Origin: Sporobacter sp963663605
GTDB taxonomy: Bacteria; Bacillota; Clostridia; Oscillospirales; Oscillospiraceae
Reading direction: 5' to 3'
Assembly: GCA_963663605.2 (NCBI GenBank)
Contig: CAXXVF010000002.1
Span: forward strand, 1,302,001 to 1,366,000
Length of the DNA stretch: 64,000 nt
Made by a program: the position numbers and the translations under genes. This document shows positions 1 to 8,633 of the stretch, piece by piece. The notes under the pieces were generated by a model that was given only the letters and a program-made list of their open reading frames with translations, made no database searches and was not told the DNA's origin. The first letter of the stretch is position 1, and each line of letters begins with the position of its first letter.

Positions 1-9
1 TACCATTAA

Positions 10-1704
10 CTACGCCTCCTTCGATTTCAGATAATCCACATGTAAAAGCGCGTGCACGCGCCCTTTTAAGAGTCCGTCATACAAGGATAGGATAAGGGGA
101 TTCTCCTCCGGACGCCGGATGCTGCAGAGCTTGTCGGCGGAATAGAGCCCCTTGCCCCGCTTTGCCCGTTCGCTTTCGTCCACAAACGGCTGTCCGGCCC
201 CCGCGATGCACCCGCCGGGGCACGCCATAACCTCTACAAAGTCAAAGTGCTCCCCGGCCTTGATGCGCTCGATGAGGCCCCTTGCGTTGCTTAATCCGCT
301 GACAACGGCGAGCCGAAGCTCCCTGTCGCCGTAAGTAACGCGCGTCTCCTTCACGCCGCGCATGCCCCGGACGCCGGTAAACGCGATTGACTGCAGGCCT
401 GTTTTTGATTTGTCCGAACTCAGCGTGCGTAAAACGGCCTCCGCCACGCCCCCGGTCACACCGAAGATCACCCCGGCGCCCGTCATGGTCCCGAAGGGCA
501 TATCCACGGCTTCCGGTTCAAGCTCCTTGAAGTTGATCCCGGATTCCCGGATCATCAGGATGAGCTCCTGCGTCGTCAGGACATAGTCGACGTTCGGCGT
601 CCCGTCCGTTTTGAATTCGTCCCGCGCGGACTCAAATTTCTTCGCCGTGCACGGCATCACGGCAACATGGACGCAGCGGCGGCTGGAGTCGCTGTTATAC
701 ACATTAAGCACGGACGCGAACATCTGCATCGGGCTGCGGCAGGTCGAAACGTACGGCATAAGCTCCGGATAAAACTTTTCAGCGAAGCTGACCCACGCCG
801 GGCAGCAGGAGGTAAAAAGAGGCATTTCGGCGTTATCCTCGAGATGCCGGATAAATTCGTTGCTTTCTTCCAGCGTCGTTAAGTCGGCGGCGGTGGAGGT
901 GTCGTAGACCTCGTCAAACCCCATGCGCCGCAGGACGGCGACGATCTTGCCCATGCCGTTTTCACCGTCCGCCAGGCCAAGCTCCCTGCCCAGCGCCACG
1001 CGTACGGCCGGCGCGATCTGCGCCGTAACCTTCGTGCCGGTATCATCGAGGTCCTTCCAGACCTTCGCGGTATCGTTTTTAACGACGATGGCGCCGGTGG
1101 GGCACACGGCCGCGCACTGGCCGCAGCCGACACACGTCGATTCGGCGATCGGGATCTCAAACGCGGCGCTGATCGTCATTTTTGAGCCCCTGTGTGCGAA
1201 ATCGATCGCGCCGACGCCCTGTATCTCGCTGCACACACGCACACAGTCTCCGCAGAGGATGCATTTGTTCAGGTCCTTCGTGATGCACAGGGAGGAGTCG
1301 TCCCGCCGGGGCTTCTCGGCCGTGTCGGGAAAACGGATGCCGTCGATATTGAACCGGGCGGCAAGGTCCTGCAGCTTGCATTTGCCGTTGTTGCCGCAGG
1401 TGGTGCAATCGCGGCAGTGGTTAGAAAGCAGCAATTCCAGGATATTTTTACGGAGCTTCCTCAGCCTTTCCGTGTTCGTGCGGATATTCATCCCGGGCGC
1501 GGGCGGCGTTGAGCACGCGGCCGTAAGCCCGCCGTTTCCCGTTTCGACCATGCACATGCGGCACGCGCCGTAGATCGACAGCTCCGAATGATAGCAGAAG
1601 GTGGGCAGCTCGATACCCGCTTTACGGATGAGCTCCAGGAGATTTTTTTCGTCGCCGATCTCCATGGGGATGCCGTCGATCGTCAGTGTGGCTTTCGTTT
1701 CCAT
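10..1704 (-). CDS. hydA: [FeFe] hydrogenase catalytic subunit HydA of the trimeric NAD-linked enzyme
   Basis: Catalytic subunit that reduces protons or oxidises H2 at the H-cluster. Domains seen in order: plant-type [2Fe-2S] (C37, C48, C51, C64), a His-Cys3 [4Fe-4S] site (H96, C100, C103, C109), two [4Fe-4S] sites (C148-C158 and C191-C201), then the H-cluster domain. The H-cluster motifs are TSCCPAW (C300, C301), MPCTAKKFE (C352) and MACPGGCIAGAGQP (C495, C499), so all ligands are present. The length of 564 residues fits HydA of HydABC complexes. The ATG follows a strong AAGGAGGG-type site just after the hydB stop. Last gene of a five-gene minus-strand operon. The pairing with NuoF-like and NuoE-like subunits points to the electron-bifurcating NADH/ferredoxin type; this is inferred from composition. 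Cytoplasmic. Confidence 0.95.
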   Translation of the reverse strand: METKATLTIDGIPMEIGDEKNLLELIRKAGIELPTFCYHSELSIYGACRMCMVETGNGGLTAACSTPPAPGMNIRTNTERLRKLRKNILELLLSNHCRDCTTCGNNGKCKLQDLAARFNIDGIRFPDTAEKPRRDDSSLCITKDLNKCILCGDCVRVCSEIQGVGAIDFAHRGSKMTISAAFEIPIAESTCVGCGQCAAVCPTGAIVVKNDTAKVWKDLDDTGTKVTAQIAPAVRVALGRELGLADGENGMGKIVAVLRRMGFDEVYDTSTAADLTTLEESNEFIRHLEDNAEMPLFTSCCPAWVSFAEKFYPELMPYVSTCRSPMQMFASVLNVYNSDSSRRCVHVAVMPCTAKKFESARDEFKTDGTPNVDYVLTTQELILMIRESGINFKELEPEAVDMPFGTMTGAGVIFGVTGGVAEAVLRTLSSDKSKTGLQSIAFTGVRGMRGVKETRVTYGDRELRLAVVSGLSNARGLIERIKAGEHFDFVEVMACPGGCIAGAGQPFVDESERAKRGKGLYSADKLCSIRRPEENPLILSLYDGLLKGRVHALLHVDYLKSKEA

Positions 1705-1706
1705 AT

Positions 1707-3581
1707 CTAACCCTCCTTCACGGCGTTAAACGGGCATTGGGCGGCACAGGCGCCGCATTTGACGCATTTGAGCGGATCGATGACATGCACCTTCCCGGGC
1801 ATCCCGGTAATCGCCCCGACGGGGCACGCTTTTACGCATTTGGCGCAGCCTTTGCACTTTTCGGGGTCGATCCAGATTTTTTTCAGTTTCCGGCAGCTTC
1901 CGGCCGGGCAGCGTTTTTCGTTGATGTGCGCCTCATATTCGTCCCTGAAGTAGCGGATCGTACTGACGACGGGCCCGGCGGCCGTCTTCCCCAGCCCGCA
2001 CAGCGAGGCGGAGGTAATGGTGTCGGCAAGCTCCAGCAGCAGGTCGATGTCGCCTGTCCGCCCCTGGCCGGCGACAATCCGCTCGAGAATCTCCAGCATC
2101 CGCTTCGTGCCCTCACGGCAGGGCACGCACTTGCCGCACGATTCCTTCTGCGTGAAGTTCATAAAAAACCGGGCGACCTCCACCATGCAGGTGCTGTCGT
2201 CCATCACGACGAGCCCGCCCGAGCCGATGATGGCACCCGCTTTTTCGAGCGCGTCGAAATCAAGCGGCAGATCCATATGCGCGCTCGTCAGGCAGCCGCC
2301 GGACGGACCGCCGATCTGCACGGCTTTGAAGGCGCGGCCGTCGCGGATGCCGCCGCCGATATCGTAGATCACCTCGCGCAGCGTCGTGCCCATCGGCACT
2401 TCGATAAGGCCCGTGTTCACAACGTTTCCCGTAAGGGAGAAGGCCTTCGTCCCGGGGCTTTTTTCCGGACCTATGCCCTTATACCACGAAGCGCCCCTTA
2501 AAATGATTTCCGGTACGTTCGCGAACGTCTCGACATTGTTGAGGACGGTGGGCTTTCCGAAGAGGCCCTGCTCGACGGTCCTTGGCGGCTTGACGCGCGG
2601 CATGCCGCGCCTGCCCTCGATGGACGCGGTCAGAGCGCTGCCTTCGCCGCAGACGAACGCGCCCGCGCCGCGATTGATCTTAAGTTGGAAACTAAACCCG
2701 CTCCCAAGTATGTTTTCCCCGAGGAGGCCCAGCTCCTCGGCCTGCCGGATGGCGTTTCGCAGCTTTTTGACCGCCACCGGGTATTCGGCGCGGACGTATA
2801 CATAGCCTTCGCCGGCCCCGCAGGCCAGGGCGGCGATCATCATGCCCTCGAGCATCCGGTGCGGATCGTCCTCCATGACGCTGCGGTCCATAAACGCGCC
2901 CGGATCGCCCTCGTCCCCGTTGCATACGATATATTTCGTTACGACAGGCTGATTCCTGACCTGGGTCCATTTCCGTCCGGTCGGAAAGCCGCTGCCGCCC
3001 CTGCCGCGCAGGTTGGCGTCGGAAATCTCCCTGACGATCCGTTCCCCGTCCATATCGAACAGGGCCTTTTCGAACGCTTCATACCCGCCGGCGGCGATAT
3101 ACTCATAAATCGAGTCCGAATCGATCTCGCCGCAGTGCCCGAGAACAATGCGCCGCTGCTTGCGGTAAAACGGGATGGCGTCTTTTTCGGCATATACTTC
3201 CCCGTCACGGCGGTAACACAACCGCTCGACAAGCTGCCCGCCGACGATCGTGCGGTCAATGATCTCCTCGCAGTCTTCCACCCTGACGCGTGTGTACAGC
3301 CAGCCCTGCGGCTCGACGCGGATGAGCGGCCCCAGCTCGCAGAAGCCGGGGCATCCGCTTTTTATGACCCGGACGCCGTGCACATGCCCGTGCGCCATCA
3401 TTTCGACCGTAAACGGCAGGTCCCGCTCCGTCATCAATTGGCACAGGCGCTCGTATATCTCCATCGATCCGCTGGAAACACAGCCGGTCCCCGTGCACAC
3501 CAGCAGCTTTTTTTGCTGCCGCTGTGATGCGTCCGTGCAGTCCCGGCGCAGACGGACAATATCTTGTCTTGTTTTCAGCAT
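1707..3581 (-). CDS. hydB: NAD-binding flavoprotein subunit HydB (NuoF-like) of the [FeFe] hydrogenase
   Basis: Diaphorase subunit that links NAD(H) and FMN to HydA. About 624 residues. N-terminal thioredoxin-like [2Fe-2S] domain (C29, C34, C77, C81), then the NuoF core with the glycine-rich FMN/NADH loop GRGGSGFPTGRKW near 193-205 and the [4Fe-4S] motif SCGKCVPCREG (C482, C485, C488, with C528). The C-terminal double [4Fe-4S] ferredoxin has C576-C586 and C606-C616. This architecture matches HydB/HndC subunits. The ATG overlaps the hydC stop in a TGATG arrangement, with GAGGGAG upstream; a GTG one codon earlier is also possible. Translational coupling to hydC and hydA supports assembly as one complex. 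Confidence 0.94.
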   Translation of the reverse strand: MLKTRQDIVRLRRDCTDASQRQQKKLLVCTGTGCVSSGSMEIYERLCQLMTERDLPFTVEMMAHGHVHGVRVIKSGCPGFCELGPLIRVEPQGWLYTRVRVEDCEEIIDRTIVGGQLVERLCYRRDGEVYAEKDAIPFYRKQRRIVLGHCGEIDSDSIYEYIAAGGYEAFEKALFDMDGERIVREISDANLRGRGGSGFPTGRKWTQVRNQPVVTKYIVCNGDEGDPGAFMDRSVMEDDPHRMLEGMMIAALACGAGEGYVYVRAEYPVAVKKLRNAIRQAEELGLLGENILGSGFSFQLKINRGAGAFVCGEGSALTASIEGRRGMPRVKPPRTVEQGLFGKPTVLNNVETFANVPEIILRGASWYKGIGPEKSPGTKAFSLTGNVVNTGLIEVPMGTTLREVIYDIGGGIRDGRAFKAVQIGGPSGGCLTSAHMDLPLDFDALEKAGAIIGSGGLVVMDDSTCMVEVARFFMNFTQKESCGKCVPCREGTKRMLEILERIVAGQGRTGDIDLLLELADTITSASLCGLGKTAAGPVVSTIRYFRDEYEAHINEKRCPAGSCRKLKKIWIDPEKCKGCAKCVKACPVGAITGMPGKVHVIDPLKCVKCGACAAQCPFNAVKEG

Positions 3582-4057
3582 CACAGCGTCTCCCTCAATT
3601 CATTTAAAAGCGCGATCGCTTTTTCGGGCGTCATGGCCGGATATACCTTGTCGTTGACCGTCAGCGCCGGGGCCAGCCCGCACGCGCCAAGGCAGGCCAC
3701 CGTCTGGACGGAAAAGGCCTGATCGTCCGTCGTTACTTTTTCTTCGGACAGCCCCAGCTCATTGCGGAGCGCTTCAAGAATGGGCGTTGACTGCCGGACA
3801 TGGCACGCCGTCCCGTCGCACACCTTGATGACGTACTTCCCCATCGGCTCCAGCGAAAAATTCTCGTAAAACGTCGCGACGCTGTAGATCCCGGCTTCGC
3901 TGATGCCCAGTTTTTTTGCCAGATGCGGGAATACCTCCCGCGGCAGGTACCGGTAGCTCTCCTGTAAACTCTGCAGTATCGCAATCACATTTTTGCTGCT
4001 GCAGCCGATATCGTCAATGATACCGTCAACGAGGGTGTAATCAACTGTTTGGGTCAT
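3581..4057 (-). CDS. hydC: NuoE-like [2Fe-2S] subunit HydC of the [FeFe] hydrogenase
   Basis: Small thioredoxin-fold [2Fe-2S] subunit, 158 residues, the usual size for HydC/HndA/NuoE. An N-terminal helical bundle is followed by the cluster ligands C80, C85 (CDGTAC) and C122, C126 (CLGAC). It docks on the NuoF-like subunit and carries electrons near the flavin. The ATG at 4057 overlaps the rex stop as ATGA, and a GAGGAGG site lies inside the last rex codons, so hydC is translationally coupled to rex. Cytoplasmic. Confidence 0.94.
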   Translation of the reverse strand: MTQTVDYTLVDGIIDDIGCSSKNVIAILQSLQESYRYLPREVFPHLAKKLGISEAGIYSVATFYENFSLEPMGKYVIKVCDGTACHVRQSTPILEALRNELGLSEEKVTTDDQAFSVQTVACLGACGLAPALTVNDKVYPAMTPEKAIALLNELRETL

Positions 4058-4707
4058 ACGTTTTCCTCCTCTTTATTACGGGCGCTGCCGCAGCACCGGT
4101 CCATCAGGAGCTTCGATAGCACTGCAAGCGAGACCGTTATGTTTTCGTTTTGGATGAGTACGTTTCGCGGCGCGCGCAGGCACGCGGGCGAGTAGTTGAG
4201 AATCGCCCGAACGCCGCCCTCAACAAGATACCGGCAGGCAAGCGGCGCCAGTTCGCCGGGCACGGTAATGATCCCAAGCCGGACGCCGCTTTCATTGCAG
4301 ATCTCCGCGAGCCTGTCGAGCGGCAGGACCTTGCGTCCGCTGACAATCCGGCCGACGTTCCGCGCTTCGACGTCAAAAACGGCGGCTATATTCAGGCCGT
4401 ATTCCTCGGACAGCAGTGCCCGGCCAAGATGTCCCGTCCCGACCAGGACGGCGCCGGCAGCGTTGAAGCCGGAAAAAGCTCTGTCAAGGTCGCGCATCAG
4501 CTCTTTGAAGTCATATCCGACCCTTGGCTGCCCGCCGTCGCTGACGGCGGCAAGATCCTTCCTGACCTGCACATCATTTAGTCCCAGCCCGAGCGCGATG
4601 GCTTTGGCGGAAATGTGCGTACGCTCAGCCTGCGGCAGATTTCTGAGATAATCCAGATACAGCGGCAGGCGCTGCAGCGTCTGAGTCGAGATGGAGGTAT
4701 TCGGCAT
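4054..4707 (-). CDS. rex: Redox-sensing transcriptional repressor Rex
   Basis: Represses fermentation and hydrogenase genes when the NADH/NAD ratio is low; NADH binding releases it from DNA. The 217-residue form beginning MPNTS fits the family length. It has an N-terminal winged helix (ISTQTLQRLPLYLDYL, then the NDVQVRKDL recognition region) and a Rossmann domain with GTGHLG at 90-95. The start at 4707 is chosen because AAGGAG lies just upstream; the open frame continues to 4884, but that extension is low-complexity and lies inside the preceding gene. The gene overlaps the end of the GltD-like gene by 83 bases. A near-consensus Rex operator at 6105-6122, ahead of the operon, predicts autoregulation and control of hydABC. 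Confidence 0.95.
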   Translation of the reverse strand: MPNTSISTQTLQRLPLYLDYLRNLPQAERTHISAKAIALGLGLNDVQVRKDLAAVSDGGQPRVGYDFKELMRDLDRAFSGFNAAGAVLVGTGHLGRALLSEEYGLNIAAVFDVEARNVGRIVSGRKVLPLDRLAEICNESGVRLGIITVPGELAPLACRYLVEGGVRAILNYSPACLRAPRNVLIQNENITVSLAVLSKLLMDRCCGSARNKEEENV

Positions 4708-6055
4708 GACATGCTCCTTTCCGGATATACTGGTCAATCGCCTCGGCGGCGTCTTTGCCGGCGCGTACCGATTCAATCGCCGACGCGGTGCCTGTGAAGA
4801 AGAAGCAGCCCTGCGCCTGCTCTTCGCCGGGACATCCGGGATAAACACCGTCCGGCGTCGAGCATCTCGGGTCACATTCTTCAAATTCGCCGCTGCCTTC
4901 TCCGGCGGCGATGACGACGTGATCGGCTTTCAGCTCAAATTCGCTGTCATACAGCGTTATCAGGCGCATCTGACCTGTTTTAACCGAGTAAACCTGGTAA
5001 AGCTCCTGACAGTACACGGATGTGACGCGGCCGTCGCCGCCGCAGAACTCGATGGGCTCGGCTAAAAACTTAAACGCGATGTCCTCCTCCAGCGCGCGCC
5101 GGACGGCATCGCTGCCCGCCGTCATATCCTCGCGTTTGCACCGGCATAAAACCGTCACGCGGCCGCCCATACGCCGGACGCACCTGGCGGCGTCGAGCGC
5201 CATGTTCCCGCTGCCCACCACGACCACCGCGTCGTTTTTTTTAATCGGGGCGTCCCGGTATGTTTTTATGCCGTTGACCCTTGCCAAAAAGTCCTGACCG
5301 GCAACGATCCCGACCAGCGCCTCTCCCGGTATGTTAAGCCTTTTGGGCACGCCGCTGCGCGCGGCGGCATAAACGGCCTCAAAACCGCTCGAAATGAGCC
5401 TTCCGGGCGCGCAGGGCAGTGAATTCGTGACAATTTTGACCCCGTTTTTTTCAAGCGTGCGGATACTCTGCAAAAGGATATTTTCAGGCAGCCGGAAGGA
5501 CGGTACCGCATACTTCAAAACGCCCCCCGCTGTTTTCTCACACTCAAATACCGTAACGTCATAGCCCTTTTTCGCAAGCGCGCCGGCGCAGGACATGCCG
5601 GACGGGCCCGAACCTATGACCGCCACCTTATGCCGGGCGGTCGCTTTCTTCTTCTGCGGGGCGTAGCTTGCCGCCTGCCGGTCGTGATAATCGGCGACAA
5701 AACGCTCCAGAGCGGCGATTTCCACAGGCCCGCCGCCGTCCGGTCCGACGCAGGCGGCCTGGCAGGATGGCCCCGAAGAACAGACCCGGCTGCAGACCGC
5801 CGGCATCGGATCGGACTGGAAGATGATTGTATACGCCTTTTCAAAATTGCCCCTGGCCACCTCTTCTATGAAGTCCGGAATCCGGACGTTCAGCGGACAG
5901 CCGTGCGCACACGGTTTGTCCCGGCAGCTTTGGCATCTTTGGGCTTCGCTGACGGCTTGCTCTTCCGTATAGCCGGGGGACGCTTCAAGAAAACTGTTTC
6001 TCCTGATCTTGAGCGCCAGTAACGGCGGCTGCGTTTTTTTGAGTGTGTTCGACAT
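4625..6055 (-). CDS. GltD/NfnB-like NAD(P)-binding FAD oxidoreductase
   Basis: Flavoprotein of the glutamate synthase small-subunit family, 476 residues. N-terminal double [4Fe-4S] domain (C41, C44, C49, C53 and C88, C92, C98, C102), FAD-binding GSGPSG near 148-153, and a second Rossmann motif GSGNMALDAARC for NAD(P)H. No GltB large subunit or NfnA partner is nearby, so it is probably not a classical glutamate synthase. As first gene of the rex-hydCBA operon it may move electrons between NAD(P)H and ferredoxin or the hydrogenase; this is inference. The ATG at 6055 is favoured over 6073 because AAAGGAG sits 7-8 bases upstream. The C-terminal Ala/Ser-rich tail lies over the rex start. Confidence 0.85.
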   Translation of the reverse strand: MSNTLKKTQPPLLALKIRRNSFLEASPGYTEEQAVSEAQRCQSCRDKPCAHGCPLNVRIPDFIEEVARGNFEKAYTIIFQSDPMPAVCSRVCSSGPSCQAACVGPDGGGPVEIAALERFVADYHDRQAASYAPQKKKATARHKVAVIGSGPSGMSCAGALAKKGYDVTVFECEKTAGGVLKYAVPSFRLPENILLQSIRTLEKNGVKIVTNSLPCAPGRLISSGFEAVYAAARSGVPKRLNIPGEALVGIVAGQDFLARVNGIKTYRDAPIKKNDAVVVVGSGNMALDAARCVRRMGGRVTVLCRCKREDMTAGSDAVRRALEEDIAFKFLAEPIEFCGGDGRVTSVYCQELYQVYSVKTGQMRLITLYDSEFELKADHVVIAAGEGSGEFEECDPRCSTPDGVYPGCPGEEQAQGCFFFTGTASAIESVRAGKDAAEAIDQYIRKGACHAEYLHLDSDAAAPAAVSGLSQKSAAG

Positions 6056-6104
6056 GTTAATGTCTCCTTTCAATGTCAGACCAATGAGGAAATCATCTCA
6101 TTTC

Positions 6105-6122
6105 TTGTTTAAATTTTAACAA
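6105..6122. promoter_or_regulatory. Rex operator upstream of the gltD-like/rex/hydCBA operon
   Basis: The 18-base sequence TTGTTTAAATTTTAACAA matches the published Rex consensus TTGTTAA-N4-TTAACAA at all but one defined position. It lies 50 bases ahead of the first start codon. A possible minus-strand -10 (TAAAAT, 6113-6118) lies inside it, so bound Rex would block polymerase. The aligned -35 region (6136-6141) is poor, suggesting that an activator is also needed. Confidence 0.8.
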
Positions 6123-6146
6123 AGCTGCCCGCCGAGCGGAAATATA

Positions 6147-6186
6147 AACAGCGCATATCGATATGCCGTTATCGATATGCGCTGTT
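6147..6186. promoter_or_regulatory. 17-bp-arm perfect palindrome, likely activator site for the hydrogenase operon
   Basis: The arms 6147-6163 and 6170-6186 are perfect inverted repeats with a 6-base loop. Each contains ATCGAT (6157 and 6171, 14 bp apart). The centre is about 60 bases upstream of the start point predicted from the TAAAAT box, the usual place of a LysR-type recognition site. It is not followed by a T-run on the minus strand, so it is unlikely to be a terminator. The same motif spacing recurs at 10761-10844. Confidence 0.55.
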
Positions 6187-6331
6187 AGGATTAAATTAAA
6201 CCAATGTGCCGCACTGTGCTGCGAAAAAAGCCTGAATTCCAGGTTGTTTGCTGTCTTAACGGGTAAAAGCCGGGCATCTCAGCCGCCTTTTCTCCGCCTC
6301 CCGTAATATAATTCCGTCATCGTCCGCATAT

Positions 6332-6360
6332 AAAAAGCGCATGCTGTCATGCGTTTTTTT
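6332..6360 (-). terminator. Rho-independent terminator after lysR operon
   Basis: The stem CGCATG/CATGCG (6338-6343, 6348-6353) with loop CTGT is flanked by A-rich and T-rich arms, giving a U-tract on the minus strand. It lies about 120 bases after the lysR stop and would insulate the two hydrogenase operons. Confidence 0.7.
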
Positions 6361-6478
6361 ATATGGCACGGACGCCGGATGCATTTCGGCCTCGATATTT
6401 GTACGCTTTGTATAGTTACCACATTGTATTCACGTATTTTTGGTTTAAGTTCGCTATAATTGCATCGTCCGCGTGGTA

Positions 6479-7417
6479 TCAGGCGTACTTTTTGAGCGCG
6501 ACCTCATTTTTGGATTCATAAAGCTTGTCCAGATACTTTTTATCCAACTGCGAAAATTCGTAGCTTTTCGGATAGATCAGTACGTCTTTATATTTATTGA
6601 CGGCTTCCGTGCATTTGCGCTGCACCAGATTATATCTGGTCAGCCACAGCTCCGGTATCGGTGAAACCCACATATACGTCGACGGGACCTGGCAAAGCAT
6701 GTCAAACTGGCTGCCGCGTTCGTAGACGTATATCTTTTTCTTGAGATGCTCTCCGGAAGGATCTCTTCGAAGCTCCCGGTCTGTCAGATACGGCACCCCG
6801 AGGTCGCCGTGGACGATCTCAACATAATGCTTCAAAAGGCTGAAGCGGATCTCAGTCGCGCCTGCCAGCGGGTGGTCTTTAGACATCAGCGCCAGATATT
6901 CAAATTCCCATATCGGATCAAAGGCCAGGTCCTTGCTCCGCAAAAAGTCGATGAAGTATCTCTCATGGACGGTCTGATACCGGATAATCCCTATGCTGTA
7001 GTCACCGCCGGCCACATCGCTGATCGCCTGCATGGAATTTGTCTCTTTGACATCCACGTCGATTTCAAGCCCCGGGTCCAGCTCCGCGACAAACCGCGTG
7101 AAGGCGGTCGCGATATAGCTCCCCCTCGGTATGACGATGTTGAAGCGCTGTTTTTGGCCGTTGTCGCTGACGTAAAGCGATTCCATCTCGTTGATCTGAG
7201 CCAGAATGTTCTTGGCGTAAATGAGGAACGCCGCGCCCTTTTCGGTGGGAACCATGCCCCTGGACGTCCTTTTAAATATATCTATGCCAAGCGTTTCTTC
7301 AAGTTCCTTAATCGCCTTGCTCAAATTCGGCTGCGCCATATACAGATTGTCGGCGGCCTGCGTGATTGAACCTGTACGCTCCACTTCAACCGCGTATTTA
7401 AAATGCAGAGTATTCAT
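6479..7417 (-). CDS. LysR-family transcriptional regulator
   Basis: 312 residues, normal for the family. The N-terminal winged helix-turn-helix is clear (GSITQAADNLYMAQPNLSKA near 16-35, then LEETLGIDIFKRTSRG), followed by a substrate-binding-like effector domain. It is last in the operon with the small ferredoxin, HydS-like and phosphatase genes, 43 bases after the phosphatase. The effector is unknown. Given its place between two hydrogenase operons that share ATCGAT motifs, it is the best candidate to bind those sites; this is inference. The start ATG has GGAGG upstream. Confidence 0.88.
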   Translation of the reverse strand: MNTLHFKYAVEVERTGSITQAADNLYMAQPNLSKAIKELEETLGIDIFKRTSRGMVPTEKGAAFLIYAKNILAQINEMESLYVSDNGQKQRFNIVIPRGSYIATAFTRFVAELDPGLEIDVDVKETNSMQAISDVAGGDYSIGIIRYQTVHERYFIDFLRSKDLAFDPIWEFEYLALMSKDHPLAGATEIRFSLLKHYVEIVHGDLGVPYLTDRELRRDPSGEHLKKKIYVYERGSQFDMLCQVPSTYMWVSPIPELWLTRYNLVQRKCTEAVNKYKDVLIYPKSYEFSQLDKKYLDKLYESKNEVALKKYA

Positions 7418-7460
7418 TTACGACCTCCGGATAGCGTGATCCACAATGATGCCGGAACGT

Positions 7461-8633
7461 TTAGAAATAACTGATCTTTATCTTTTTACCCATCTTCTTA
7501 AGGCATTCGGAAAGCTCCATGATGAGCCGCATTTTGTTTTTAAAGGTTATGGCCAGCGCCGGGTCCTGATGCGCGGGATTGACGGCCTCGCCCACGTAAA
7601 AGTTGATGTCCGTCGCCTCCTCAAAGAGCAGACGCGCGATACGGGAGGCCCCGTCGTTTAAATAACACCATTTATTGTAGAGGCTGTTGCCCGACAGAAA
7701 ATCCTGCGCGTAATCCATAACCCTGTTCATGGTCAGAACGCCCTCCGTCACGAGATCCACGCCCCGGATCTCCGAGACCGGAGGAATATCGCTGTCATCA
7801 TACTCTAAGACCGTTTTAACTTCCTGTGATAAAAACCTTGAAGCGATAGACGCCGTCGTTCCGCCGCAGATGATGGATTTACCTTCCTTGGCGAAAAAAA
7901 GCGACATCATTTTATCGTCGTCTTTTTTGTCGGCCGGCGGCCCGATCATCAGGTTGACCTGCCTGCGCTTCCTGTTTTTGACAACGCAGACGGTGGTGTC
8001 GTCCATGACCTTTCCGCCATACCGGACGGCGCACTCATTTATGAGCAGCGTGGAAAGGCTTTTTGCCGACGTCTCGCTGTCATAGATGCATTCCAGAAAT
8101 CCGGCGACGACATCGCGGTTCCAGGACCGGTCAATAACGCCGTCGATGCCCGTGTGAATGACTCCGTCGCTGATCAAAACCAGAACGTCGTTTTCCGCCA
8201 GATGGATTTTTGAGATATAGACGGTTTTTTCGTCGATCATCATGGCGGTTTTAGGATAGTCGACGCTTTTGCCGTTTTTCAGGACAACAACATCGGGATT
8301 GTCATATTGGATGAGTTCGGCCTCCGAGTTGTTCGTGAGACGAAGCGCCGTAAACGTCGAATACGCCGCCTTGCGGACCTTACAGATCGGAAGCGTCGCG
8401 GCCACCGTCGACACGCATTCGCCGATGCTTATCCCGCTCATCATCATCGTCGTCAGTATTTTTGCGGTCAGCGTAGCCAGGATATTGGCTTTGACGCCGC
8501 TTCCCATGCCGTCAGCCAGAACAATGATCACGTCGTCATCACCGCTGCGCTCCATAACGACCTGATCACCGCAGAGCTGTTCGTCATGCTTGTTCAGGCT
8601 GCTGTAACCGATATCCACACACAGATCATTCAC
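7461..8633 (-). CDS. PP2C/SpoIIE-type serine phosphatase linked to sensory hydrogenase
   Basis: 390 residues. The N-terminal part (about 1-220) is a SpoIIE/PP2C phosphatase with the metal-binding acids visible: D41 in LADGMGSG, the SDG motif in VLISDGVIHTG, and the DDTT motif near 213. The C-terminal part (about 225-390) has GGTTASIASRFLSQEV and PPVSEIRGVDLVTEGVLT; I do not recognise a named domain there. No signal peptide or membrane segment, so cytoplasmic. The ATG overlaps the HydS-like stop by 8 bases, giving tight translational coupling. Phosphatases next to PAS-containing [FeFe] hydrogenases are a known clostridial arrangement, thought to pass the hydrogenase signal to a phosphoprotein. 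The substrate is unknown. Confidence 0.85.
   Translation of the reverse strand: MNDLCVDIGYSSLNKHDEQLCGDQVVMERSGDDDVIIVLADGMGSGVKANILATLTAKILTTMMMSGISIGECVSTVAATLPICKVRKAAYSTFTALRLTNNSEAELIQYDNPDVVVLKNGKSVDYPKTAMMIDEKTVYISKIHLAENDVLVLISDGVIHTGIDGVIDRSWNRDVVAGFLECIYDSETSAKSLSTLLINECAVRYGGKVMDDTTVCVVKNRKRRQVNLMIGPPADKKDDDKMMSLFFAKEGKSIICGGTTASIASRFLSQEVKTVLEYDDSDIPPVSEIRGVDLVTEGVLTMNRVMDYAQDFLSGNSLYNKWCYLNDGASRIARLLFEEATDINFYVGEAVNPAHQDPALAITFKNKMRLIMELSECLKKMGKKIKISYF

Larger units (their letters stand above)
6056..6478. other. Intergenic region between the hydrogenase operon and lysR
   Basis: 423 bases without a convincing gene. It holds, from left to right, the ribosome binding site and leader of the gltD-like gene, the Rex operator, the 40-base palindrome, about 140 bases with no clear signal, and the terminator of the lysR-containing operon. 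Confidence 0.7.

Noticed and set aside
923..1573. 216-codon open frame on the plus strand
   Set aside because: Antisense to hydA, Arg/Pro/Ser-rich, no ribosome site; a GC-driven shadow.
2685..3527. 280-codon plus-strand frame
   Set aside because: Fully opposite hydB, whose cluster motifs are intact; no family signatures.
4708..4884. N-terminal extension of Rex to 276 residues
   Set aside because: The extra residues are Arg/Ala/Ser-rich, lie inside the preceding gene and precede a good ribosome site at the conserved Rex start.
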